Assembly: GCF_000003815.2 (NCBI RefSeq)
Contig: NC_049994.1
Span: 5,500,903-5,564,902, forward strand
Length of the DNA stretch: 64,000 nucleotides
Source of the DNA: Branchiostoma floridae
Taxonomy: Eukaryota; Chordata; Leptocardii; Amphioxiformes; Branchiostomatidae
Direction: 5' to 3'
Translations under genes and position numbers: made by a program
Part shown: positions 1-12,600 of the stretch, piece by piece
How positions within the stretch are numbered: the stretch's first letter is position 1
Layout: each line of letters starts with the position of its first letter
The notes under the pieces: generated by a model
What the model saw: only the letters and a program-made list of their open reading frames with translations
Databases searched by the model: none
Told to the model about the DNA's origin: nothing

Positions 1-690
1 TCACCAAAACAACAACCTGCACATTTTTCTAAGTATCCTTACATTCATCAATCAATTATCATCCTTTTTATAATTTCTATGTAAAGTTAACATTGTTTCA
101 GGCCTGTGCCACCTTCTTCTGTTAATAAAATCATTGACTGGACAAATGGTTGTCAACATGGTTACTGTTAAAGAAGAAGACATCTTGTGTATTCCATTAC
201 ATAATGTAGCAAGTAGCAGGACAGAGCTGGAGGGGCTGGTCATAATGTGTAAGAATGTGTTTGAGTAAAAATAAACAAAGCATTAGTTTGTTAGGCTAGA
301 CCATGTGAAAGTAACCATAATGTATTTACTTGCAAATGATTGATCTTATTCTAGTTTCAGTTGTCTTTGTAGATGTTTGTAAAAAAAAATCTCACAACTT
401 GAAGCTGAGCCAAGTGATGAAGGTTAGACATCCAGGTAATAAGCTATGCCAAATAGCAATTTGATACAATTTTAGAAATGGTCAAAAATCTCAGGTAGAA
501 ATACAAGAATCTACTACATTTTGTCAGTGACACTAATCAAAGGTCTGTCTCTTCTTCTCTTATCACTGACGAAAGGTAGTGGATTCTAACTGAATGGTCT
601 GACCGTTTCCAAAATCATATCCAGTTGCTTGAGTAATTGCTATTTGGTGAGGCTAGTGCTAGTTGCTATGGTTACAACATGACCTCTGAC
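1..690. other. FYCO1 intron, left edge of window
   Basis: This is noncoding sequence downstream (minus strand) of the last FYCO1 exon visible here. I recognise no further FYCO1 exon in it. It holds one dispersed palindromic repeat (about 400-645) and otherwise AT-rich intronic sequence. Confidence 0.6.
400..645. repeat. Dispersed palindromic repeat, copy 1
   Basis: The left part carries ggttagacatccaggtaata and the right part holds the reverse complement of a block containing tccagttgcttgagtaa. Related copies lie at about 44,455-44,625 and 57,470-57,550, and an end fragment near 63,402. The order of the two halves and the shared core support one repeat family, but I cannot assign a superfamily. 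Confidence 0.55.
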
Positions 691-3600
691 CTGTGATGAG
701 AAGCTGCCCAGACTGCTCATACTGGGAGTCCTGCTAGGGGGTCTCCAGTACTGACCAGGGGAACCAAACATCTTCCTGGAAAATGTAAAAGAAAAGAAAT
801 CAGGTGACAGAAGATTGCTCAATCACCAATCTAGCTGAAGTCATAGTACATGTAGTAAGTTGAAACAGAAAACACTGTTAGCAACTCTCAAGATATGCAA
901 GCTTTAGCACTTTGGGCATGTGACAAGCCACCGCAACTTAGTTAAGACAAGTCTTCAGGGTACTGTGGAAGGAGGGCAATGCCCATGGACAAAAGAATGT
1001 TCTGGCAATTCAACAGTACAGAGCAGACGTCAATAAGCCTACTCAAAGACTATATTATTATAATAGCAAAAGACTTTACTATAGCAAAAGACAGACAAGC
1101 CTGGAGACACATCTCTATCTTCATGGCTAACTTATCCACCAAACGACCTGGATGTCAAGGAACTAGGTACTAGTTAGACAGGTAGTTAAAACAGATACAA
1201 AACCAAAAACACTCAAAAAGTTTTCTTACCTGGCAAAAGTTGGCCATGCTGCGTCAAGGTCATGTCCGTGGGGTGTAAGGTCAAACTGGATGTCGTTCAG
1301 GTCATAGAAGTGGTTGACGAGGGCAGAGGATGTCCCATGATGCAACAGCACCGACCGAGGATGATACCAATCACTGTAGTGGGAGAAAAATGACTTAGTT
1401 ACAGCTAACATGGTAACCAGAGTATGCCTGTTGTTCATACCAAAATCACTAGAGGGCACTACTGTCCTGAAAACTGGAATAAGATACTTTGAACAGACTT
1501 GAGAATGACCTTACCTGGTGATCTTGCCATTAAGAACACACTGCTGCACACTGTCAGCCAATCGCTGGTGGACAAGAGAGTAGCGGAGAAACGCACGGCC
1601 TCGACCCAGATTGGTCTTGACCTGTGCAGCAAAATGAAGTAACGCTTAATAACTGACTTTCACAAACTTTTCTACAAATTGATAATTTAGATGAGACAAA
1701 GCAAAAATGGATGATCAAAAATTTATCTGATGGTTATTTTTATATAAATAAAGGAAGATTTGGTTAGTGATACTGATACCAGTCTATTACACTAGTGTCA
1801 CTTTGACTACACTAGTGCACTTCTCAAATACAGGAATGAATGTCTTGTTAGTTGTGATGCCATATTTTTTCGCTTCAAATCTTGATGGTGTCTACTTTGA
1901 AAATTTGCCATCTTGTTTTTTTTTACCCATCTTTTTGCCCTATCTCATTGTTTTTACTGTCAGCAAAGGATGTCATCCATGAAAATTACTTGCTGTGGCC
2001 TAATTTTCTAGCTTGTCTTTTTCTAATGTGTCTGGATAAGTGGTGACATGAATGACTTTTAACAGAATTGACAGAGAATCAGCAATATGGACTGTATTCC
2101 GAGACCAAAAATACAGGAAACTGACCAAAGGACATGAAAGCAGGGTTGTAGCCAGCACCTGTCCTTCAGTCCTTTGAAGGAATTTTTCAGCTGGGGACTG
2201 AAAAAAAAATTCCCCATTCCGTCCCCTGGGACAGACAAAATTGATATGTAAAGATATAAAAAAAACTGAAACCCATGTGTTCTTCACCAAAACAGATGCC
2301 ATTGAACAGCTTAGTCTACAAGCAAAATTTGCACCTCAAAATGCAGGAAATAGTGTTTCAGAGGGTCTTGATTTAACAATTTTCTGGCACCCAGACCCCC
2401 TAGAAATGATGCGCAACGTCACGCCATGCCTTTGGTGCTCGATAGGATTCCCATTCAAAATCAAGGGGACTGAAAATGATTTCAGGCTGGCTACAACCCT
2501 GCATGAAAGCATTGAAGAAGCAGAAGAGATACCTGTAATATCTAGAAAAAAGCCATTTGTATCATCCTGCAGAAGAGTAAGAACGGTAAAGAGTTTTACC
2601 TCATTCTGACTCTTGACATATCTGATGCCATCATTCAGCCCTTTGTTCCCTGCCAGACAGTCACAGAAGTAGTTCCAGTAGTCCTTCTTCCCACCCAGGA
2701 AACTCGACTTCTCTGGACACAACAATGGAATAAAGGGGAAATGTTTATCTATGAGGAACTTTTATTTTTTTTTTAATGATCATTAGCTTTGGCAACAAGA
2801 TTATGTTTTAAGGTGTGTGTATTTGTGTGTGTTTGTGTCTGTCCGTGTGTGTCTGTCCGTGTGTGTCTGTCTGTGTGTGTGTGCATGTGTGTTTGTGAGC
2901 AGCACAACTAAAAAAGATTCTGGGCCCCTGTAGGCTTTTTTAGGTATTGCAGTAGAACTTCCATCTTAAAGTTTGACTTTCTGTATGTGTTCTACACAAG
3001 CTACAGTCACAATTTTTGTGAGGTAGCTAGCTTTTGTGCCCAGGAAGTGGTGTAAGGCTGGGCCCACTAGCAGCTTCTTTTACACCTGCAGGCGCATCTT
3101 TGTTGCAGACTTTGAAAAAAAGTACATGTACGTAAGAAGGCATGCTTCTTTGAATGTTTAGATTTTAAAACATTTGGTCCTCCTTGAGTATATCTTCATT
3201 TAATTTTCTTCAAGTCTTTTAACTTGTCCACTAGGATAAACACATCTAAATAAACTTCTCCTCAAATCACATGATTCCATACTTTAAGCAGAGCTTTGAT
3301 TGGTTGTAATCTTCTAGCCAATCAAAGCAGTTGTCAGATAAGATATACATGTACACTATGTTGGCTCCACTTAAAAGAAAAGACCTGAGCTGTGCACAAT
3401 GGATAAATCTGATTTATAGCTCCTTCACTCACTTCAATTAATGACAAGAACACATCAAACATTTCTTTATCATAATAAACTTTGATAAGATGACAAAGTC
3501 TACAGACTAAAGAGATCTTAAGTTGATAAGACAGGCATTTTATGGCACCATAAACTCTGGATAAATATGTCTTAGACTCATTTCAAGTGACTCTTAACTA

Positions 3601-6600
3601 TATGACTTAACAATCTGCAACCAAAGATCAAGATGCAATTTTGCATACACTTCTTTTGGATTGGGATAATCCATTTGTGCTTACAAGTAGATACGTTTTA
3701 TGAAGAGCTTGCAGTGAACATTACTTTTTTCATAGATGAAGGAACTTTGAGTAATCATATAAGTTGCAAAGTTAACCTAAAGCTTCAGCAAAACTGTAAT
3801 GCAAACCTAAATAGTGATACACACTTTTAAAAAAGGTTTTCTCCTCAGCATAGTAATTATCACCCCCTGTTCAAGAAATGGTACAGTCCAAATCACCTGA
3901 TATGGTATAAGTTTAGCGCCCTCAAAGCAAAGCAGCTGTACTCAGCAACAAGCTCAGCTGTACAGGTGGCCAACAGTACCCTTCTTTCTTCTTTGTAACA
4001 ACGAGAGGGCTCACACCAAAGGCATCATGCAGAAGTTTCTCTACATCCTTCTGTCACTGGCAATCTGCAGTGCCAATGTCATGAGGTGAGGAAACTCTAC
4101 TCGGATACCCGAACAACCTCCAATCTTCGCTAACTATTACTTAGAGTCCAATCTTCGCTAACTTTTAGTTAGAGTCAACTGTAAAATAAGCTACAATTTT
4201 TAGAAAACTAGCAAAATCTAGCCTCGTTTTTGTCTAAGTATGTTTGATCATAATGGAAAGTAAAAACTGATGGACAGCAGACTGACCATGTTTCAGTCAA
4301 AATCGATGTGGACAAATATAGATTTCAATTTTCATAGCTTGATAATTAGCATGTCCACGAATGAGTTTTGCCAGCTGTATTGGTAACTTTGCTGCTAAAA
4401 TGAATTCAAAACAAAAAGGAAACACAAAAAATCTCATTTTTCGTTACTTACTAATAGTTAACTGCAGAATAAAAAAACGCATGGAAATCAATACATTTGC
4501 TGTGTCTAAAGTTAGTAGAGCCTGGTTAGTAGCTTTATACAATATAAGTGTTTTATCGTTCTTGCTTGCTGTTGTCATAAGTATGAACCCTCTACTTGGC
4601 AGTATGTCAGAAGTAGCTGGAGAACTGGAGATCTCTAGATGTAACATAAGTAGATCTAGAAGAAATCTGCTCTTATTTTTGACAGGGACAGTGACCTTGG
4701 TGAAGATGAGGACTGGATGGTGGGAAACGACCTTCACAACCTGCCCCAGCCCATGATCAGCTCCGAGCTGACCACACGGCTGTTCCACATCGAGCAGCAG
4801 CTGACCAACTTTGAAGGTCAGTAGCAGGCCCTAGCTAGTGCATTTGGGGCCAATACACACCATGCTAAATCAGTTCCACTAATTTTCAACTAACGTAGTG
4901 GTGCATAGTGATAATTATCTACTAATGGAGAAAAATCTGAGCAAATATAAAATATTGATATGACACTCCAAACTGACAAACTAATTTCATTGTGATGTTA
5001 AAAGAATTATGTCCCATCAAGGGTACCCTTATAATGCCAACTTTTTACCCTATAGCAGCTGCTATATTTTCAATATTTTCAAGACCCCATTTCACCATCT
5101 CCTGATCGTTACCTCATCATATAACTGGTATACTAAAGTAAGATCCTGGCTAAAACCCTGTTCAAACCATGTCAGAGAGGAAGATTTAGCAACCCCTCCC
5201 TGTAACAATATACCCTGCTACTGAAATAGCGAAGAAACTTACTGCCTCATGTCACAAGTTACATGCCACTACGCTGAACAGAAGTCTGAACAAATCTAAA
5301 CAAACATGTACAAGCGAACACAGGGCTTTAGCCAGCTCGAATTTTTTTTCTGTCAGCCAATTACAATCGTCGCGAAAACCGCCAAAATTAATTAGAAGGA
5401 CTGAACTGAGACCTTGAAAAACGGGTTTTAATGAGATTATCGTATGCGAAAGGGCACCGACACACATTGTCAACAATCATAACAATAGCAAAACAAACAG
5501 TGTGTGGCTATTACGGCCGTGGATGGCGTCCCCAAGCCGCCTGTAGCTTCCACCAAGGATTTTTGTCCGTCAAGGTTGACGGATTGGTTTTAAAATTTTT
5601 CCGTCAGACGCAGCAAATTTCCGTCAATTGACGGAAAAACGGACGCTGGCTAGACCCCTGAGCGAACAAACAAATGCCCTTCCTTCCCCCCCAAAGGAAC
5701 CATGAGCACCCTGCAGGCTGAGCTGTCTGCCCTGAGAGACCGTGTGCAGGTGGAGCGTGAACAGACAGGTGCCTCCTTCAACAACCTGAAGCACCTGCTC
5801 AATAACGAGTACATCCAGCGCAGGTCTAGTCTGGATGAGGTCAACCTCAGTCTCACCTTCCTCCAGGTAGGTACAGTCAAACCTGCCCGAGCGACCACCT
5901 CTTCTCAGCGACCACTTGGCCATTTCGACCGCTTTTTCTCGGTCCCGATTTATTTTCCCATTGACGTAATCATTAAGCAACCTTTTCTCAACGACCACCT
6001 GGCCAACGCGACCGCGACCGGCCCAAATTGGGACCCATAACGACCGCATCATTTTCAAAATTGAGGTTTTCATCGATCTTTGATGATAGCTAGCACGATT
6101 TTGTGCCGAAATCAGCCGGTTTGCGTCGGATTTTGGGGTTAAATTTACAGTTTACAGTGTGCGTGTTGTATTTGACATTAAAGACCTGGCTTCTTTGCGT
6201 GCGTGCAGTGTGCTTGCTATTTGCCATTAAACACAACGGAAACCATTTATACTTTGCATCGGGCATGTTTTGAGTCGATACTCTTCTCAGCGACCACCTG
6301 TCCAAATCGACCGCTTTTTCCCGGTCCCCCGGGTGGCCGTCTTGGGCAGGTTTGACTGTACATGTACAGAACCCAATGTTTCTTTGTCAAACCATCGTTT
6401 ACAGTTCTTTTATACCTGTCAGACAACAGTTATATGATAGTATGTTTTTGTAATACAAAAGATGGGGATTGTTCATTCCTTGAAAAAAACAAAGTGCTGT
6501 TCAGTCAAAACTCTGGGTGAGTCCAATTTTTGTGTTGGATATTACACTTTTACTATTTCAAATATATTTATAATGACTTCTACCAACACAGATGAACTTT

Positions 6601-9600
6601 CAAGTTAAAAGATGGGGATGTCCCTGTACTTCAACTGGTACAAGCCAAACAATTTAGCTCCCAGTTCCAATTAGTTGGTTTAATCCTGGAAATTCAGAAT
6701 ATTTTTTTATTGGAAATTCAGAATATGAAAGATACCAAATTATGGGTCATCTTATATACCATAGCAAAAGCCAAGTGGATCAAGTGCTCCCTTTGCATCC
6801 AGTAGGTTTTGGGCTTGATTCCCTGGTGGCCAAATCACACTGAACATTAGCTACTTCTCTGCTAAGTAGTAATATAGTACTCTGTACATGGAGAATATTG
6901 TAAGTCGAAACTACCATTGCACTACTAGTCCCCCCCCCACCACCACCACACCATAGCCTGAACTTTGTTTTGTTACTGTTGTTGCAGTCCCAGCTTCACC
7001 AGACAGAGAACCAGACTGGTCTGATGGACCAGATCAGACAGGAGCTGTGTCGTGTCACACCAACTCTGGGTACGACCTTACATATTATATTTGTAAATTT
7101 GTTTAATATGATTTAAAGTATGGTAGCAACCTTCCAATTTCCTATCCAAACAGCAGCTATACCCAATAATTATTAAATTTTAACTCGATATTAATTATTT
7201 ACTCTATCAGTCTATGGAAGTCATTTCTAACCCCTCTTTAATTTTCTTTTTTTCTTTAAATTTAGAAGATCCATTTTCTTTAAATGCCAATACTCACTTA
7301 AGTCATAAAATGGCAGCAGAACAAGCACACAAAGTTGTAAAGTTGGAATTCTAACTTGGTATCCAAACACAAAGTTGCAAACTTTAAGCCTTATACCCAA
7401 GCCTATCACAGCTACCAAGTCTTTCCTGTCCCTTACAAAGAGATCGGCATGTTTGGATACCAGGCTGGTAAACTTCACACGGTTGGGTTTTCCTTCACCA
7501 TACAGGTCTGATTGAGCACCTGACCTCACCTGCGGGACACTACCAGTACACCTGGCAGGAGGCCAAGCAGGCGTGCGAGGCTGACGGGGGCCGGCTGGCC
7601 GAGTATCGCGAGCTGTATGCTGAGTACAGGTGAAATCTCTCACTCTAAACTTGCCAGGAAAACATCTTTACAGCTGCTGCATGCGGCTGAGCAATTTTGC
7701 AAGACATACAAAAATATGTCATTAATATGATGAATCAGATATAAAGTAACTGTCTTACTTAAGTAGCTGTATGTGTTAGGCAAACAATTCCCTATTGCCT
7801 TGGGTTACAGGGTTAGAGGTTCATTTTTCCCTATAAGTTAACCCAGGTCATTATACTCAATGTCCCATATGGACCCGCATATACATGTGTAGGTCTCGTT
7901 CTCAGGTTATTGTCAACCATTAGTGAGTAGAGGATCTTACAACTCTGGGAATGAGAGCCACCACATTACCTGGAGGAATAAACTAACTCACTTTGCTCAG
8001 TGGTTTATTCGCTGGTCATAGGAACTGACCTTGAATTAAGACACTGTATACCTTAGGACAGGTCACTAACCCTATACCGAAAACTTTGACTTCTGAAATG
8101 ACTTTGGCTTGAAATGACACCTAACCAAGAAACAATCTTGTTTTATCTGTACAGTGTATCTTGTCTTACAAAGCCTGTATGTCCCTGTAGGCGTGGCCTG
8201 GAGAGGTGCGACTGTGGCTGGCTGGCGGATGGAACGGCCTGGTACCCGATGCACAGCGTGTGGCCCCAGTGTAAGAACGCCCGCGGCATGCACGTGTGTG
8301 AGGAGCAGGGCACCTACAACGCCTGGTGCTGGAAGAAGCTCTCCATCTGCCCCTAGGCACATGGCCAGCATCCGTCCTTCCATCCTTTGACGGAATTTTC
8401 ACATGTCACATGATTTGCATCTGATAGCCACAATGCCTATCAGAAGTTCTTTTACTAGTTTCAGACAAACTGCAACATTTTCATAAAGCTTTTACATGAC
8501 AAATAAGACCCTTGAGGTTCTCTTATCCTTAAAACTTATATGATCTCTTTTCAAATGTCATTTAGATAAAAGTGGCTGAAATTGTTGGTAATACAGATAA
8601 AAGAAAATAAAGCACTAGCAATAGTCTTACTTGTATGTGGTCATTCTTTGTAGCAATGTGAAAAGATCTATGATAGCTAACTAGCTAACTGAGGTATTCT
8701 ATGTCCTTACATCACCTGATCAATATGTTATCAAATAGTAGTGAAATACATATCAACTTTCTCTTTGCTACCTAACCCATAACATCAATACAGTATACGC
8801 TTGCATAACTGAAGTATTACTGTAAATGCAGAAATGTTTGCGGTGGTTTTATGTATCGGATTTCGCTGTGGCCACTTCGCCGTGAACTTAAAACCACCAC
8901 TAACACTCCATTTTCCCGCTACCACTAAAGTAAATTGGATTTCCCCGCGAACTTAAAGGCATTTACAGTAAATCGTATCCCTTCCCACGGTGACTTCAAA
9001 AGAGTTCTCAATAATAAATTTGAAGGATCAAAGAAGCACACACTACGTACTTGACTTTGAAATCAACAAAGCAGAATTTTCTTGTCCTGTCAGCATTTCT
9101 GCAACAAGTGTATTGTAAAGTATATCTTTATTACAGTCAAGAACTTCAACATCATAAAAGTTTGCAGCCTTGTTAGCAATCCTCTTGAACTCTAAAGTCG
9201 GGAACCATAAAAACGAACAAACAATCACAAAAGTCATTGTTCTTTAACAATTCAATGCCAGGCATTACAACTTGTACAGGAAAGAGCAAGCATGATGTTA
9301 CTCATCCACAAATTTCACATCGCAGGGATTTTGGCACTCTTGGTAAAGGTGGACTACAGTGGCGTTGCCAGTACATCTGTTAATACAACAGTTACTACAG
9401 ATGAACCTCCTGAAGAATCAGCAGTCTCAAATGTTGAGCTAGCTTCACAACTAGGGACAATGGAGCATCAGATGTATCTGCTACAAGGTTAGAAAAATTT
9501 TATTATAATACATTTTCAGCCTACCATCAATAATAATAGATCAGAGTGCAGCCCTTGGTTCCAATTAGTCAAGGTAACTGGGAGATCCCAGTTCAATCCT

Positions 9601-12600
9601 GGTTGGGGCTGCACCTGTCTTTTGGAAGGGACGTTTAATATGGGTGTCCCTTGCTTGAGGCAGTGCCTTGAGCACGTTAAAGGGTATTAAAGAACAAGCA
9701 ACCACACCACGTAATAACATACCCTGCTACTGAAACAGCAAGGAAACTTTGCCTTATTTGTTACTAGGCACTGCATGGGTCTGAATGAAAATATTTTGTA
9801 CTAAAGATCTTCATTTAAACTTTATTGCTTCTTTATAAATGAGTAATTTTATAACAGTCATATATAACTTCACCCTCTGAGGACATACATTATGTATAAG
9901 CTGGCTTGAGATCAAAGGAGTATATTGGACTGGCCATAAAAGAAACAACCAGTTAACCTGAAACAATAGTGCCACAAATCATAGCAAACTTGTGAAAGTG
10001 TCAGGAACTCTGGTGGTTGTCAGATTAATATGATGATGAATTAACATTTGGAAAGGAAGAAAAACAAACGTACATGTATGTATGTATGAAAGAAGGAGGG
10101 AAGGAAAGAAAGGAAAAGGGAAAGAAGGAAGGAAAGGGAGGAAGAAAGGAAAGGAAGGAAGGAGGGAAAAGGGAGGGAGGAAGAAAGAAGGAAGGAAAGG
10201 AAGGAAGGAGGGAAGGAAGGAGGAAAGACACAAAGGAAAGATGGAAGGAAAGGGGAAAATTAAAGGGAGGGAGGAAGAAAGAAGGAAGGAAGGAAATGTA
10301 GGAAGGAGGGAAGGAAGGAGGAAAGACACGAAGGAAAGATGGAAGGAAAGGGGAAAATTAAAGGGAGGGAGGAAGAAAGAAGGAAGGAAGGAAGAAAGGC
10401 AGGAAAACAGGTCTTAAAAAGTAAAGATAGATAAAAGGTAAGTAGCATTTTAGAGGCTGTAGGGGTAGTGGAATGTTATCCACTGTGTCTAGGGCACAGT
10501 GTTGGAAGCTAGTCCAACCCTCTCCTTCCACTACCTTTTACTTTTACCTCCCCAACCAAAGTCAGGGACCCATTTTTACAACTGGATGGAGTGAGGAAAA
10601 TTTTGCTAACTACCTTTTCAAAGGGCAAAAAAATTGGTGGCATGTCAGGGGACTCAAAGCCAGGACCTCCGGGTCCTGGGCTTAACACTCTAAGTCTAAC
10701 CATAACAGCAACTCAATGCCATCTAACTTGCCATAACTAATTCATACTTTCATGTTTCAGACCAAGTCAACACATTGCAATTGGAAGCAGAAAATATCTG
10801 GAAACAGTTCTTCTTGGCACAGGCACAGAAGCACAAGAAGTTGGCCAACCTGTACACCCAACTAGCCACACAACAGGCACAGATAGTAGATGCCATGGAC
10901 AACATGGTGGAGGCTGTCAGGTCCTTCAAGGCATCTTCAGCTAAAGCTGAACATCTCCAGACAATGATGGAAAAAGCTTTTTGCTTTGCGACACCACCTC
11001 TCGGTAAGGAAAAGAACAACATTCCTAACCTTCCTTATTCATGGAATCATAGTATGGAGATCCTAGTTGTTGCCTAGTACCTTGGATCTTTTTATGTGAC
11101 TTTTATACCTTGTATTATTTCAAATTGCTTCACTGTTTCACTTTCTGATACATGCAATAAAAATGAGGTAGACACATTTGTGATGCAGTCCTGCCTCCTA
11201 TCAGCTCTTATTGGAATAACACCTACGTGTAGTGCATTATTTTGAAAAATAGTAAGAAGCAGTCATCATTTCCCCAGGGAACTTGCCTCTCCACAAGACA
11301 CATTTGTGGTGCAGTCATGCCTCCTATCAGCTCTCAATGGAATAACACCTACATCATTTTAAAATAAAGTGAGAAGCAGTCATCATTTCCCCAGGGCACA
11401 TCTTCCAGCTTGTCTCTCCTCATCAGCAATAGTACAGTTTAATGGAGGCAGGCACATTTGTAATGCAGTCCTGCCCCCTATCAGCTCTTAAGGGGAACTA
11501 GACCTTTTTTTGTAAAGCATTCTGCAATATTTTAAATACATCAAAAAGTCCAGTTTTTACTTGTTTTACGTTAGTCCATCATAGATTAGCGTTTCCACAA
11601 CATTTGAACTTCACGGCGTTTTGTTGTCAAGCCCGGGAAGTACTGCGACCTTTGACCTCTGTGACGTATTCCGACCGCCAACCTCCATACTGCTAAATAC
11701 GCCAATACGCTATACCACGGCTTTGTCACCACGCTACTCTCCAAATGATGGATTCCGGCGACTTGGAGGGAGTAAACGAGTTTGAGGGCTTTGAGGAGTA
11801 CGAGGGGTTTGACCCACAGAATATAACTCCGTACAACTACCTGCCCAGGCGCCCAGCGAGATCGGCCGAGGAGACTGGGGAGGTCGGCAGGCGCGCCGTT
11901 GGAGCTACTTCTGTCGCCCCGTCGACACATCCAGAACTTATCGAGGCTGTCAGCGTCGTCGAATGGGACGGGACCGATGTTGAAACCTTTCTTGCGGGAG
12001 TTACTACAAACTACGCAGGAAGGCATTGCGCCCCCTCCCCACATTTCAGCTGGACGAACTTGCGGGAAAAAAAAACTCCTATTTTCGTACGTCCTTAATA
12101 CGTTTTGTGCCACAGACGAGGTCGTAACAAACTCTAAATGAAGAGTTCACAAGTTACGGTCCACATTGGCAAGTCCTGGATTGAAAAAGCCGGACTGGAA
12201 AACTTTATTTATACGATAAGTTCCCGCGCAGTCAAGATGTGTGCTGGACGTGCGAGCTGGGGCAGGTTGGTGGTCGGATTACGTCACAGAGGTCAAAGGT
12301 TGCGGTACTTCCCGGGCTCGACAACAAAACGCCGCTAAGTTCAAATGTTGTGGAAACGCTAATGTATGATGGACTAGCGTAAAACAAGTAAAAACTGGAC
12401 TTTTTGATGTATTTAAAATATTGCAGAATGCTTTACAAGAAAAGGTTTAGTTCCCCTTTAATGGAATAACACATAATTTCCTTAGGACACATCTTCCAGC
12501 TTACTCCTCCACATGACCAGTACAGTTTGTCGGAGGCAGACAGGGCATGTAGGGAACATGGTGGCTGGCTGGCTGAATACTCCCAACTCATTAAACTGGA

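Noticed and set aside
52-243. 63-aa minus-strand frame as a further FYCO1 exon
   Set aside because: No similarity to the FYCO1 linker or coiled-coil, and no suitable acceptor at its start.
10074-10448. Reading frames of 60-116 aa rich in K/E/G or P/S/F
   Set aside because: They follow from the GGAA tract in all frames on both strands; no start context, no conserved motif.
11745-12098. 117-aa plus-strand reading frame inside the TTAA element
   Set aside because: No domain recognised; it is antisense to the more convincing THAP-like stretch. Kept as part of the element only.
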